DNA of 64,000 bases from Ancylomarina subtilis (GCF_004217115.1 NZ_SHKN01000001.1:1863781-1927780); one strand, 5' to 3'; shown: positions 38,427 through 47,350, counted from the first letter of the stretch. Notes: generated by a model not told the origin, from the letters alone. Numbers and translations: made by a program.

Positions 38427-38544
38427 GACTCTAAATGTTTATATTTTAGGCAAAAATACCATTTCCCTTAGATAATTCAAATTATTAAAGACTAAGAGGT
38501 CCTAAATAGTATAAAAATTCCTTCTTATTTAGAATAAATCTCCC

Positions 38545-38552
38545 TAAATTTG
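38545..38552 (+). promoter_or_regulatory. -7 promoter element of the E1 dehydrogenase gene
   Basis: TAAATTTG, a match to TAnnTTTG, about 90 bases before the ATG at 38642. No convincing -33 TTTG is present. Confidence 0.45.
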
Positions 38553-38569
38553 TATGGCTTAACAAAATG

Positions 38570-38618
38570 AGAGATAAAACTCTAGGCTTGCATGCAAACG
38601 TTTACAGTTTTTATCTCT
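38570..38618 (+). promoter_or_regulatory. Hairpin with embedded LacI-type operator-like palindrome
   Basis: The arms AGAGATAAAA (38570-38579) and TTTTATCTCT (38609-38618) enclose TGCAAACGTTTACA (38593-38606), which differs from a perfect palindrome at one symmetric pair and has the central AACGTT of LacI/GalR/CcpA operators. A second palindrome, TTGCATGCAA (38588-38597), overlaps it. It lies downstream of the -7 element, where a repressor would block elongation. Confidence 0.45.
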
Positions 38619-38641
38619 ATTAATCATTATTAGTTGTAAGT

Positions 38642-41077
38642 ATGTCAGAAATATATAAGGATAATATTAAAACAGAAATTTCATTTGAGGACTTTAAAAA
38701 AGAAGTACTTGAAGATTTTCGAATTGCAAACATAAGTCGTCAACTCAGTTTATTAGGACGAAAAGAAGTACTCACAGGAAAAGCGAAGTTTGGAATCTTT
38801 GGCGATGGTAAGGAAGTTGCTCAGATTGCCATGGCAAAAAGCTTTAAAAATGGTGATTGGCGATCAGGCTATTACCGAGATCAGACTTTTATGCTGGCTA
38901 CCGGCATGCTAACTCCAGAAGAGTTTTTTGCACAGCTTTATGGAGAAACTCAACTCGATAAAAATCCGGGGAATGGCGGAAGATTGATGAATAACCACTA
39001 TGCATCAAGAAGTTTAAATGCAGATGGTACTTGGAAGAATTTAACAGAGCAAAAAAATTCATCTGCCGATATTTCACCTACTGCTGGACAAATGCCACGG
39101 CTTTTAGGTTTGGCATATGCATCAAAGATATTTAGAGAGAATAAAGATTTACACCCATATACTGAATTTTCAAACCAGGGCAACGAAGTTGCCTTTGGTA
39201 CTATTGGCGACTCGAGCACATCTGAAGGGCATTTTTGGGAGACTATAAATGCAGCTGGCGTTCTAAAAGTCCCCATGGCAATGAGTGTTTGGGATGATGC
39301 CTGGGGCATATCAGTTCCCAATAAATATCAAACAACAAAATCGAATATATCAGAAGTCTTAAAAGGATTTGAGATTGATGAAAATGGCGATGGCTATCAT
39401 ATTTACAAAGCTAAAGGTTGGGATTATCCCGAACTTTGCAAAATGTATGAAGAAGGTGTTGCTAAATGTCGTAAAGATCATATCCCTACTCTATTCCACG
39501 TGGTAGAAATGACGCAACCACAGGGGCATTCAACTTCAGGCTCTCACGAAAGATATAAAACTGAAGAACGCCTGAATTGGGAAAAAGAATATGATCCTAT
39601 TAAAAAGATGCGTGAATGGATGCTTGACATGGAGCTTGCTACCGAGGAGCAATTAGCTTCCGTTGAAGCAGAAAGTATCGACGAAGTCAAAAAGGCTAAA
39701 ACACAGGCATGGAAAACATTCATTGAGCCTATTAAAAGAGAACGTGATGAATTAGTTAAATTGGTTAAAGCTTCAGCATGCAATTGCAAGAAACAAGAAC
39801 GAATTGATGCAATTATTAATGACCTAAAGAAAATTATTCATCCTATCAGGAAAGATAATGTCAGTTCAGCTAAGAAGATTCTACGTCACATTTGCAGCTC
39901 TTGTTCAACTTTCAAACCTTTAAAATCGAAACTTCAAACTTGGTTGAAAAATACCATTGATGAAAATTACGAACGATACAGTTCTCATTTATACAGCGAA
40001 ACCAATCAGCAAATATCTCAAATTCCCGCAGTAAAACCAGTTTATACAGACGCTTCGAAAACTGTGAACGGACGTGAGATTCTTCGTGACAATTTTGATC
40101 AACTTTTCAACAAGTATCCCTTATTACTAACCTTTGGTGAAGACACAGGCTTTATTGGTGGTGTAAATCAAAGTTTAGAGGGAATGCAAGAAAAATATGG
40201 CAAATTAAGAGTTAGCGATACCGGAATTCGTGAAGCAACCATCCTAGGCCAGGGGATTGGTCTGGCAATGCGTGGCCTTCGTCCAATTGCTGAAATTCAA
40301 TATTTCGATTATCTCTTGTATGCCTTGCAAACGATGAGTGACGATTTAGCAACCCTACAGTACAGAACCAAGGGAGGACAGAAAGCTCCCGTCATTATTC
40401 GTACTCGTGGACACCGTCTTGAGGGGATTTGGCATTCGGGTTCACCGCTAAGTATGGTCATAAACTCAATTCGAGGTATACATGTTTGTGTCCCACGAAA
40501 TATGACTAAGGCTGCAGGCATGTACAACACGCTAATGGAAGCTGATGAGCCTGCTTTGGTAATTGAACCTCTGAATGGCTACCGACTTAAGGAGAAAATG
40601 CCGGATAATCTTGGAGAATTCAAAACACCTCTTGGAATGCCGGAGGTTTTGGTAGAAGGGACCGACATTACACTGGTAACTTACGGATCTTGTGTTAAAA
40701 TTGCTGAAGAGGCTGTTAAGCAACTTAAAGAGTTTAATATCTCTGTTGAACTTATCGATGTACAGACCCTATTACCATTCGATGTCAATCATATGATCGT
40801 AGAATCGGTGAAGAAAACCAACAGAGTCATTTTCTTCGATGAAGATGTACCGGGTGGCGCCACTGCATATATGATGCAGAAAGTTGTCGAAGATCAAAAG
40901 GCATATTTTCATTTAGATTCTGAACCTCGAACTATTACAGCAAAAGATCACCGTCCTGCCTATGGTACTGATGGCGATTATTTTTCAAATCCCAATGCTG
41001 AAGATGTGTTTGAGATTATTTATGATATCATAAGAGAAAGCGAACCTGATAAATTCCCCCCTATCTATAAGATTTAA
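38642..41077 (+). CDS. Thiamine-diphosphate 2-oxoacid dehydrogenase E1, fused alpha and beta subunits
   Basis: This 811-residue protein joins both E1 subunits. Residues about 20-345 are the alpha part, with the ThDP motif 'GDSSTSEGHFWETINAAGVLKVPM' and 'DDAWGISVPN', 'HVVEMTQPQGHSTSGSHERYK'. Residues about 470-811 are the beta part: 'LLTFGEDTGFIGGVNQSLEGMQEKYG', 'RVSDTGIREATILGQGIGLAMRGLRPIAEIQYFDYLLYALQ' and 'LLPFDVNHMIVESVKKTNRVIFFDEDVPGGATAYM'. The branched-chain 2-oxoacid type (2-oxoisovalerate dehydrogenase) is the nearest match. The E2 and E3 partners are not in the window. A linker of about 110 residues carries Cys380, Cys382, Cys418 and Cys421 (CNC and CSSC). The fusion itself is known in Bacteroidota. 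Confidence 0.9.
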   Translation: MSEIYKDNIKTEISFEDFKKEVLEDFRIANISRQLSLLGRKEVLTGKAKFGIFGDGKEVAQIAMAKSFKNGDWRSGYYRDQTFMLATGMLTPEEFFAQLYGETQLDKNPGNGGRLMNNHYASRSLNADGTWKNLTEQKNSSADISPTAGQMPRLLGLAYASKIFRENKDLHPYTEFSNQGNEVAFGTIGDSSTSEGHFWETINAAGVLKVPMAMSVWDDAWGISVPNKYQTTKSNISEVLKGFEIDENGDGYHIYKAKGWDYPELCKMYEEGVAKCRKDHIPTLFHVVEMTQPQGHSTSGSHERYKTEERLNWEKEYDPIKKMREWMLDMELATEEQLASVEAESIDEVKKAKTQAWKTFIEPIKRERDELVKLVKASACNCKKQERIDAIINDLKKIIHPIRKDNVSSAKKILRHICSSCSTFKPLKSKLQTWLKNTIDENYERYSSHLYSETNQQISQIPAVKPVYTDASKTVNGREILRDNFDQLFNKYPLLLTFGEDTGFIGGVNQSLEGMQEKYGKLRVSDTGIREATILGQGIGLAMRGLRPIAEIQYFDYLLYALQTMSDDLATLQYRTKGGQKAPVIIRTRGHRLEGIWHSGSPLSMVINSIRGIHVCVPRNMTKAAGMYNTLMEADEPALVIEPLNGYRLKEKMPDNLGEFKTPLGMPEVLVEGTDITLVTYGSCVKIAEEAVKQLKEFNISVELIDVQTLLPFDVNHMIVESVKKTNRVIFFDEDVPGGATAYMMQKVVEDQKAYFHLDSEPRTITAKDHRPAYGTDGDYFSNPNAEDVFEIIYDIIRESEPDKFPPIYKI

Positions 41078-41100
41078 TCAATTGGTCAGGATAATTATAG

Positions 41101-41140
41101 AGGACGTTGTTTTTTTAATATTCAACGTCCTTTCTTTTTT
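41101..41140 (+). terminator. Terminator of the E1 dehydrogenase gene
   Basis: 9-bp stem AGGACGTTG / CAACGTCCT followed by a T-rich tail. Confidence 0.88.
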
Positions 41141-41248
41141 CAAAATTCATTCTGAATCTTATAAATCAGACAAAAACGCCAACAAAATCTTAACAAAACA
41201 ATATTTTCACTAATTTTAGCCAGTCGAACCACAGAACGAAATCTCAAT

Positions 41249-41557
41249 ATGGATAAATCGAAAATCAAATCAATTCTAATTAAGACTTTCAGTAACAAAT
41301 TTGTCATTAGTTTCCTGATCTTCTTCTTTTGGATATTCTTTTTCGATCAACATTCCATTTGGGAACGCAAAGAATATAAAAGTAAGATAGAAGCTCTAAG
41401 CAAAGAAAAAGATTACTACCTATACCAGATCAAAAAAGATAAAAACAGAATTCATGAGCTAAAAACAAACCGTGAGAATTTAGAGAAATTTGCTCGGGAA
41501 CAATATCTTATGAAGAAAAAAGATGAAGATATTTTCATTATAATTGAAAAGGAATAG
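41249..41557 (+). CDS. Septum formation initiator family protein (DivIC/FtsB-like)
   Basis: A 102-residue bitopic protein: short basic N-terminus, one membrane helix (about residues 19-34, FVISFLIFFFWIFFF), then a charged coiled coil ('YKSKIEALSKEKDYYLYQIKKDKNRIHELKTNRENLEKFARE') and the conserved DivIC/FtsB ending 'ENLEKFAREQYLMKKKDEDIFII'. The family helps stabilise the divisome by pairing with FtsL and FtsQ/DivIB. A terminator hairpin overlaps its own stop codon, so it stands as a single gene. Confidence 0.92.
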   Translation: MDKSKIKSILIKTFSNKFVISFLIFFFWIFFFDQHSIWERKEYKSKIEALSKEKDYYLYQIKKDKNRIHELKTNRENLEKFAREQYLMKKKDEDIFIIIEKE

Positions 41558-41578
41558 TAAAAGCTATTCCTTTTTTTT
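41547..41578 (+). terminator. Terminator overlapping the DivIC-like stop codon
   Basis: Stem AAAAGGAATAG / CTATTCCTTTT, whose left arm contains the TAG stop, followed by T. Confidence 0.88.
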
Positions 41579-41734
41579 GTATTTTACAGTATCATCAATA
41601 AATGCAAAACTCTAGCCGCAACTAAACTTATAACTTATCGTATAATTAGATAAGCGTTCTTTATGTACTGACCAACATTTAAAAATGAAGCGATTTATTT
41701 GAGATTATTCTATTAAACTTAAAAAATCCTAGCC

Positions 41735-42451
41735 ATGTTACCTAAAAAGAAAAAGAGTGCCGATCTTGAAAATAAAAAAAGCTTATTCTTTGAAATTGGG
41801 CTAGCTCTAGCCCTTTTAATGGTATTTATTGCATTTAATTGGCGAGTTCAAATTCACGAAACCGAAGAAATTCACTCCGCACAGGAACTCACTGAATTGG
41901 AAGAAATTGTTCCAATCACCCGACAAGAACCCGAAACTCCAAAAATAAAACCTCCTGTAAAAATCAAACTTCAGGATGTCATCACCATTGTTGAAAATGA
42001 CTCAAAAGAAGAGGCTAATATTGAGATTATTGAAGAAGATATTAGTCAGGAAACTGAAATTGAAACTCAACCCAAGGAGGTCACTTATGAAGATGAAGAT
42101 GTTGATGAGACAGCAATTTTTGTTGTTGTTGAAGAAATGCCAATTTTTCGACCAGATATTTGCAAAACAATGACAGAAGGGAATATCGAACTTAATAAAT
42201 ACATCCAAAAAAGTATTCGGTATCCTGTAATAGCTCAAGAAAATGGAATTACAGGACGTGTTTTTGTAAGGTTCGTAGTAGGACGCGATGGTAGGGTGAA
42301 AAATGTCGAAGTTCTTAGGGGTGTTGATCCTTCACTCGACCAGGAGGCGATTAGGGTTATTAAAAATTTACCCCCTTTTTCCCCAGGGAAACAAAGAGGT
42401 GTCCCTGTTCAGGTAACCTACTCAACTTCAATCAATTTTGTTCTCCAATAA
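41735..42451 (+). CDS. Energy transducer TonB family protein
   Basis: This 238-residue protein has a basic N-terminus and one membrane helix (about residues 18-36, IGLALALLMVFIAFNW). A Pro/Lys/Glu-rich periplasm-spanning region follows ('RQEPETPKIKPPVKIKLQ', then many acidic repeats). The C-terminal TonB domain (about 150-238) has the family phrases 'YPVIAQENGITGRVFVRFVVGRDGRVKNVEVLRG' and 'IKNLPPFSPGKQRGVPVQVTYSTSINF'. With ExbB/ExbD it passes proton-motive energy to outer-membrane receptors such as the SusC protein of this window. ExbBD are not encoded here. A short inverted repeat (CTTATC / GATAAG, 41634-41654) lies upstream. Confidence 0.93.
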   Translation: MLPKKKKSADLENKKSLFFEIGLALALLMVFIAFNWRVQIHETEEIHSAQELTELEEIVPITRQEPETPKIKPPVKIKLQDVITIVENDSKEEANIEIIEEDISQETEIETQPKEVTYEDEDVDETAIFVVVEEMPIFRPDICKTMTEGNIELNKYIQKSIRYPVIAQENGITGRVFVRFVVGRDGRVKNVEVLRGVDPSLDQEAIRVIKNLPPFSPGKQRGVPVQVTYSTSINFVLQ

Positions 42452-42481
42452 TTTGAATTCAACAAACGAGCAGAAACAAAA

Positions 42482-42505
42482 AAGCATGGATGAAAATCCA
42501 TGCTT
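42482..42505. terminator. Bidirectional terminator between tonB-like and glycosyltransferase genes
   Basis: Perfect 10-bp stem AAGCATGGAT / ATCCATGCTT with loop GAAA, between convergent genes. Confidence 0.88.
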
Positions 42506-42515
42506 CATATATTGT

Positions 42516-43784
42516 TTAATGCGTCTTTTCGTATTCTCTGTAAATTTCAAGTAATTCTTTTGCCGAATAAACTCCTTTGGTCGTAATACCCAAATCCTTG
42601 AGTAATAATTTGGCACTCACAATAACACTCTCCTCTTCCATAAACTGTTCATGAACATTGTTCAGGTATTTTAGAACTTTAAAAGCATTGAAAGCACCAA
42701 AAAATTTCTTTCGAAACGTATCTATTGAAGCACAATTGTTATTGATCTCGTCAAGTGCTTCGAAAAAATTATCCTCCTTCAAATAGCTTCTTACCGGACC
42801 AGGTAATTCAACGATCAATTTATTGATAAAAGTATCATAATCGACTCCAAAGAAATCATCAACCCGATCAAAGAATACTTTTAAATCCTTAAAGGCTGCA
42901 TAATTGTAGTTCTTATAGTTGCTGATTCCTTCATTTACAAATGTAGACATCGCCTTTCCAGTTCCAAAAGGAACACGATCTGATGTACGAGGCGATGGAA
43001 TGACCCGAGTATGCTTAATTTCATAAAACTTACCCAAAGCAATGATCTTTTGAAGAAAATAAAAATCTTCACCAGCCTGTCGGCGATTCATTCCCCCTTG
43101 TTTGATATAGGCATCTGCCGTTACAGCAAAACTCGATCCGACCGTATGAAAGGCATGTGGATGCCCGGCGAATCGCATAGCCAGCATATAATAGCGTAAA
43201 TACAATTCGTACTGAGCAATCGAATTATAAATGAGTTCATCAAATTCATCCCCCTCAAGTGGATGTTCATAAAATAGATTAGCCCCATTGGCCTTAGGGT
43301 ACTTTTTAAATAGTTTCTCTATCTCAGTAAAATAGTTGGTATCACAAGACGAATCTGCGTCATAACCCGTAATAATACCATGAGAATGACCAATTTTATT
43401 AAAACGACTTACAGCCTCATCCATGGCGATTTTTCGCGCCAGGCCAACTCCTGCGGATTTTTTTGGCAAATTGGGTTGATGGATCAGATAGAACTGCAGT
43501 TTTTCATCTTTATGCTGAGAAATCCACTCCTGAGCATCAGCTATGGTTTTTGCATTCTGTTTTAAAACTTCTTCAGACGCTTCTTCACCGGAATTGACAA
43601 TAACAATAACTTCAACATTAAAACTTGGACGATCACAAAGCCACAAAGCCTTTAAACTTGAAACCAAATCGGGTTCATCAAAACAAGGAATTGTAACAAC
43701 GAGCCCTAAATTCTCCGGTACATCAGTATTTATATAATCCGGAAAAACTTGCTGTTTTTTTAGGTATTTATCTGCGAAACTCAT
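42516..43784 (-). CDS. Glycosyltransferase family 2 protein
   Basis: The 422-residue protein has a GT-A fold of family 2: 'LGLVVTIPCFDEPDLVSSLKALW' at the start, 'VEVIVIVNSGEEAS', the metal-binding DxD in 'ITGYDADSSCD', and 'GGMNRRQAGEDFYFLQKIIALGKF', which holds the ED general-base motif. There are no clear membrane helices, so it likely acts at the cytoplasmic face. The C-terminal third (about 290-422) is helical and unassigned. The donor and acceptor cannot be read from sequence. It is separated from the OmpH-like gene by a terminator, so no operon partner helps. Confidence 0.85.
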   Translation of the reverse strand: MSFADKYLKKQQVFPDYINTDVPENLGLVVTIPCFDEPDLVSSLKALWLCDRPSFNVEVIVIVNSGEEASEEVLKQNAKTIADAQEWISQHKDEKLQFYLIHQPNLPKKSAGVGLARKIAMDEAVSRFNKIGHSHGIITGYDADSSCDTNYFTEIEKLFKKYPKANGANLFYEHPLEGDEFDELIYNSIAQYELYLRYYMLAMRFAGHPHAFHTVGSSFAVTADAYIKQGGMNRRQAGEDFYFLQKIIALGKFYEIKHTRVIPSPRTSDRVPFGTGKAMSTFVNEGISNYKNYNYAAFKDLKVFFDRVDDFFGVDYDTFINKLIVELPGPVRSYLKEDNFFEALDEINNNCASIDTFRKKFFGAFNAFKVLKYLNNVHEQFMEEESVIVSAKLLLKDLGITTKGVYSAKELLEIYREYEKTH

Positions 43785-43860
43785 TAATCAACTTTGTAGG
43801 TTTTAAACTGCGATTGCTTCAGGATAACAGGATTTAAAAATCATTATCAGGCACAAAGAT

Positions 43861-43893
43861 AAAAAAAGGGCAGAAAGCTATCAGCCTCTGCCC
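43861..43893 (-). terminator. Terminator of the OmpH/Skp-like gene
   Basis: Minus-strand stem GGGCAGA / TCTGCCC (loop of 12) followed by seven T. Confidence 0.85.
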
Positions 43894-43916
43894 CTTTATT
43901 CAATATTTTTTTAATC

Positions 43917-44492
43917 TTACTTCTTATATCTGGCATTCAAACCGTCAATAATATCTTTAGTAATATCTAAACCTTTAGCAGAATGAAGTACAGTTCCACC
44001 TTTTGTAGTGCTAATAATTAAACTGTACTTATGCTTTGCATTATACAATTCTAAATAGTTTGTAACACTATCAAATAAACGCTTTGAATTCTCGTTTTGC
44101 TCTGCCATCAACTCAGAACTTAACTTTCTGTCAAGCTGATCTAAATTTTGCTTTTTTTCCATTAACTCTCTCTGTGCCTTCTCTGCGCGCTCACGGTTTA
44201 AGAATCCTTTGTTTTGAAGTTTACGCTGGAATTCTACAGCCTCTTTTTCTAATTTTTGAGCTTTAAAATTAAAATCAGTTCTAGAATCTTCTTGTTTCTT
44301 AAGGAATTTTTCATTCAAATCCACTGAGAAATTGTAGCTTGACAATAATGAATCTGTATTTACATACACGACAGCACCTTCACCAGCAATGGTTTTAACT
44401 TCAGCTTTATTCCCACCTGAGAAATGTAAAAAGAATAAGATTCCAACAGCAACAATTAAAATTGCATTAAGAACAATGGATAAATTTTTCAT
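43917..44492 (-). CDS. OmpH/Skp family periplasmic chaperone
   Basis: A 191-residue protein with an N-terminal hydrophobic signal or anchor (about residues 6-25, IVLNAILIVAVGILFFLHF). A long charged coiled coil follows ('EKFLKKQEDSRTDFNFKAQKLEKEAVEFQRKL', 'LNRERAEKAQRELMEKKQNLDQLDRKLSSELMAEQNENS'). The family opening 'VVYVNTDSLLSSYNFSVDLNEKF' and the ending 'YSLIISTTKGGTVLHSAKGLDITKDIIDGLNARYK' are typical of Bacteroidota OmpH proteins. It should help outer-membrane proteins cross the periplasm. With an uncleaved helix it may stay membrane-anchored. It is transcribed alone, divergent from proline dehydrogenase. Confidence 0.9.
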   Translation of the reverse strand: MKNLSIVLNAILIVAVGILFFLHFSGGNKAEVKTIAGEGAVVYVNTDSLLSSYNFSVDLNEKFLKKQEDSRTDFNFKAQKLEKEAVEFQRKLQNKGFLNRERAEKAQRELMEKKQNLDQLDRKLSSELMAEQNENSKRLFDSVTNYLELYNAKHKYSLIISTTKGGTVLHSAKGLDITKDIIDGLNARYKK

Positions 44493-44848
44493 GTTTTTCT
44501 AGTTTGATTTTAAATAGCCATCCCTGTCAGAAATAAATTCCAATCAGGAAAATGTCCGGGAATATCACCCCAAACGAATCGTAGCGTATATTAATTGATT
44601 TTAGGTACTAATTTATTCAATACACAGATTAAAACTGTGAATCTGCCTCATTTTAACTAAAGCCTAGCAAATATAAGTTTTAAATGATAATGGAAAAATT
44701 TCTGAGTTAAAATTTTCTAATGATAGAAGAAATAACATGAAATTCAAAATCGATCAAATTTACTGATAAAGGTCATTCTTTTTAATTTACATGATGTCTA
44801 CATTTAGCCAACAATAAACCCAAAATTAACCCATAAAAACCACTAGAG
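44493..44848. other. Divergent intergenic region, OmpH-like / proline dehydrogenase
   Basis: 356 bases without a gene. A minus-strand -7 match (TATATTTG, 44668-44675) may serve the OmpH-like gene, and TACATTTA (44799-44806) is one base off the -7 consensus for proline dehydrogenase. Short overlapping inverted repeats lie at 44623-44645 (CACAG / CTGTG and CAGATT / AATCTG). Nothing else stands out. Confidence 0.5.
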
Positions 44849-45757
44849 ATGATTAATAAAATGATAGCAGCAACCCTGCCTTACATGCCAAAAAAATTAG
44901 TTTGGTTATTTTCCAAAAGATATATTGCAGGAGAAACCATCGAAGATGCAATAAAAGCGTCACAGGAACTAAATGCTCAAGGGATTAAGGTTACAGTAGA
45001 TCTATTAGGTGAGTTCATTAAAGATTTGAGTCAGGCAACTGAAAACAAAGATGCCTATCTTAATATTATTGAAGCTTTCGAAAAAAATAAAATTGATGGG
45101 AATTACTCTGTAAAACCGACTTTCTTCGGTTTGCTTATCGATCCTGAAGTCTGTTATCAAAACATCAGAACTGTGGTTGCTAAAGCCGCTGAATACAATA
45201 ATTTCGTACGAATCGATATGGAGGATTCTCCTTGTGTCGATGAGGAAATTAAAATGTTCAGACGATTGAAAAAAGAATTCCCAAAGAATGTTGGACTTGT
45301 TGTGCAAGCCTATCTAAAGCGTACCCTTCCTGATTTGGAAAACATGATGGATATGCAAAACGGAACAGGGCTTAACTACCGACTGTGTAAAGGGATTTAT
45401 GTAGAGCCTGCTGAGATAGCATACAAGAAATATGAAGAAATCAACGAGAACTATATTAAGGATTTGGATTTCATGCTTAAGAATGAAATTTATCCTGGTA
45501 TTGCTACTCATGATAAAAACTTGATTCAACCAGCTTACGACTTAATCAAAAAATACAATGTCCCTAAGGATAAATATGAGTTCCAGATGCTTTATGGTGT
45601 CACACCGGAATTAAGACAATCCATCATTGATGAAGGGCATACCATGAGAGTGTATGTGCCATTCGGAAAAGATTGGTTTGGCTATTCGACTCGCAGACTT
45701 AAAGAAAATCCTAAAATGGCAATGCTGATAATAAAAGCACTTTTCAGTAGAGGTTAA
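44849..45757 (+). CDS. Proline dehydrogenase (monofunctional)
   Basis: The 302-residue protein matches the stand-alone FAD-dependent proline dehydrogenase barrel. Typical motifs are 'VTVDLLGEFIKDLSQATENKDAYLNIIEAF', 'YSVKPTFFGLLIDPEVCYQNI', 'FVRIDMEDSPCVDEEI', 'VGLVVQAYLKRTLPD', 'YRLCKGIYVEPAEIAYK', 'IATHDKNLI', 'YEFQMLYGVTPELRQSIIDEGHTMRVYVPFGKDWFGYSTRRLKENP'. It oxidises proline to pyrroline-5-carboxylate and passes electrons to quinone. There is no P5C dehydrogenase domain, so that step must be done by another gene outside the window. It stands alone and ends at a shared terminator. Confidence 0.95.
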   Translation: MINKMIAATLPYMPKKLVWLFSKRYIAGETIEDAIKASQELNAQGIKVTVDLLGEFIKDLSQATENKDAYLNIIEAFEKNKIDGNYSVKPTFFGLLIDPEVCYQNIRTVVAKAAEYNNFVRIDMEDSPCVDEEIKMFRRLKKEFPKNVGLVVQAYLKRTLPDLENMMDMQNGTGLNYRLCKGIYVEPAEIAYKKYEEINENYIKDLDFMLKNEIYPGIATHDKNLIQPAYDLIKKYNVPKDKYEFQMLYGVTPELRQSIIDEGHTMRVYVPFGKDWFGYSTRRLKENPKMAMLIIKALFSRG

Positions 45758-45760
45758 GAC

Positions 45761-45792
45761 AAAAAAAGCGGTGATAAATCACCGCTTTTTTT
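45761..45792. terminator. Bidirectional terminator after proline dehydrogenase
   Basis: GCGGTGA / TCACCGC stem (loop TAAA) flanked by seven A and seven T, between convergent genes. Confidence 0.92.
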
Positions 45793-46498
45793 ATTCCTTT
45801 TTTACACCATATCGATACATCTGCTGAAGAATTTTCACCTCATCATCTGTAACAATTGCATCTGATATTTTCATTTTTCGCTTTCGTTTCAGCCTCTTCA
45901 ACTCAGGTAAAGTGCGGGTCGTACTCACCCCAGCTGTCATCTCAGTAGGAATCATAGTTTTGTTTTCAATGGCACTCACATGATTCTTAATAAGCATATC
46001 GGTATTGGCTTTGGCATCCATTTTATCCGGCCTTTGTGTTAAGGCCTCATAGGTCGCCGAATTGACATTATTTTTGGCTCTGACATACTCCGGCGTATTG
46101 ACTTTAGCATTCATGAAAGCTTCTTTGAAATCACCAAAGCGAGGTAAAATCAAAACTTCCTGAAGCGCGATTGTATCTTTAGTAAGAAATACACCAAACA
46201 AATAATCATCCTGTTGTAAAGTGTCACTCACAATCACCTGAACACCATGGTAACCAACAAATGAATATTGAATGGTATCCCCGGAGTTTACCCAGAAAGA
46301 AAATCTTCCATATTCATTAGTCGTACCTCCACGCTCCTTGTTCACTCTAAAATGTGCATAAGGTAAACCTTTCAAATCCGCTTGATCCATGACGGCTCCG
46401 GTAAAAAATATCGAATCAAGATTGTATCTCTGAGCCTTGGAATCTTTAGAAAAAAAGAAAGCCAGGATCAAAACTGTGCAACAAATTAATTTTCTCAT
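45791..46498 (-). CDS. Carboxypeptidase-regulatory-like domain protein
   Basis: A 235-residue exported protein: signal peptide (about 1-22, CCTVLILAFFFSKDSKAQ), then a CarboxypepD_reg-like beta sandwich ('FTGAVMDQADLKGLPYAHFRVNKERGGTTNEYGRFSFWVNSGDTIQYSFVGYHG', ending near 'LQEVLILPR'). This domain is the one found at the N-terminus of SusC-type receptors, here without a barrel. The C-terminal half is charged, helical and unassigned ('RLKRKRKMKISDAIVTDDEVKILQQMYRYGVKKE'). It is probably periplasmic; the exact role is unknown. It lies 18 bases after the nitroreductase gene on the same strand, so the two are likely co-transcribed. Confidence 0.82.
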   Translation of the reverse strand: MRKLICCTVLILAFFFSKDSKAQRYNLDSIFFTGAVMDQADLKGLPYAHFRVNKERGGTTNEYGRFSFWVNSGDTIQYSFVGYHGVQVIVSDTLQQDDYLFGVFLTKDTIALQEVLILPRFGDFKEAFMNAKVNTPEYVRAKNNVNSATYEALTQRPDKMDAKANTDMLIKNHVSAIENKTMIPTEMTAGVSTTRTLPELKRLKRKRKMKISDAIVTDDEVKILQQMYRYGVKKE

Positions 46499-46516
46499 AA
46501 TATATCGTATTTCAGT

Positions 46517-47089
46517 CTATAATTCATCAATAACAATATCGTCAAGACGACGCTTAGGAACATGATGCACCCCTTTTTCGTCTCTCCAATATTTAATATC
46601 ATCATCTTTCATTTCATCCAAAACCACCTGTTCTTTGGGTTTTCCAAGAGCAACCACCTGAATCATCGAATAATCCTCAGATATATTTAATAATTCTCTC
46701 AAATTCTTTTCTTTAAATGCTCTCAAGATACAGCCCCCAAAACCGTCTTCGACTGCACCTAATAGCAAATTTTGTACCGCTATGCCATCATCACAAAAAT
46801 AATTTTTACTCAAGCGTTCATCATTCAACATGATGACATAAGCTGCAGGTTGCTCACCTTCAACAGGTCCAGCCCAATCGCTCAAATAGCCAGCCCATGC
46901 CAAATTTTCAAACACCTGCTTACACAAGTCAGGGTCAGCTATGGTAAGGTACTTTAAACTCTGTGCATTTCGCCCGGAAGCTCCAAGTCGAGCCAAATCA
47001 ATCCACTCTCTCAATTGCGCTTTACTGATTGTTTCGTTTTGATAAAAACGACGATAACTTCTATTCTTTAATACTAATTCCTTTAACAT
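46517..47089 (-). CDS. Nitroreductase family protein (FMN-dependent oxidoreductase)
   Basis: I choose the ATG at 47089 (MLKELVLKNRSYRRF), giving 190 residues; an in-frame upstream ATG at 47134 would add 15 residues that do not look like family sequence. The FMN-phosphate motif NRSYRRF, 'LREWIDLARLGASGRNAQSLKYLTI', 'DDGIAVQNLLLGAVEDGFGGCIL' and 'IQVVALGKPKEQ' are standard for the nitroreductase family. Members reduce nitro groups, quinones or enones with NAD(P)H; the true substrate is not readable. It is the first gene of a likely two-gene operon with the carboxypeptidase-like protein. Confidence 0.9.
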   Translation of the reverse strand: MLKELVLKNRSYRRFYQNETISKAQLREWIDLARLGASGRNAQSLKYLTIADPDLCKQVFENLAWAGYLSDWAGPVEGEQPAAYVIMLNDERLSKNYFCDDGIAVQNLLLGAVEDGFGGCILRAFKEKNLRELLNISEDYSMIQVVALGKPKEQVVLDEMKDDDIKYWRDEKGVHHVPKRRLDDIVIDEL

Positions 47090-47323
47090 TCGAATTCTAT
47101 CTATTATACGTTTGCCTATGAAGATATGATACAATTACATTCAAAAAATGAAATCGTCCATCTATTTACTCATGTTCTTTTTAAGGTAAGGATAATCTTA
47201 CTTTTCATCAAGAGAGTAATGCTATTTAAAATGAAAACTCATTCTGGAAAACAAAATCAATCTCTAAAAATTACGATAGAACTAATTAACTAAAAAATAT
47301 AATAGGAAGTACTAATCTAAAAT

Positions 47324-47350
47324 AAAAAAAGCTGCTACATAAGTAACAGC
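47324..47350 (-). terminator. Terminator of the Fe-type SOD gene
   Basis: Minus-strand stem GCTGTTAC / GTAGCAGC (one G-T pair, 4-base loop) followed by seven T. Confidence 0.82.
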
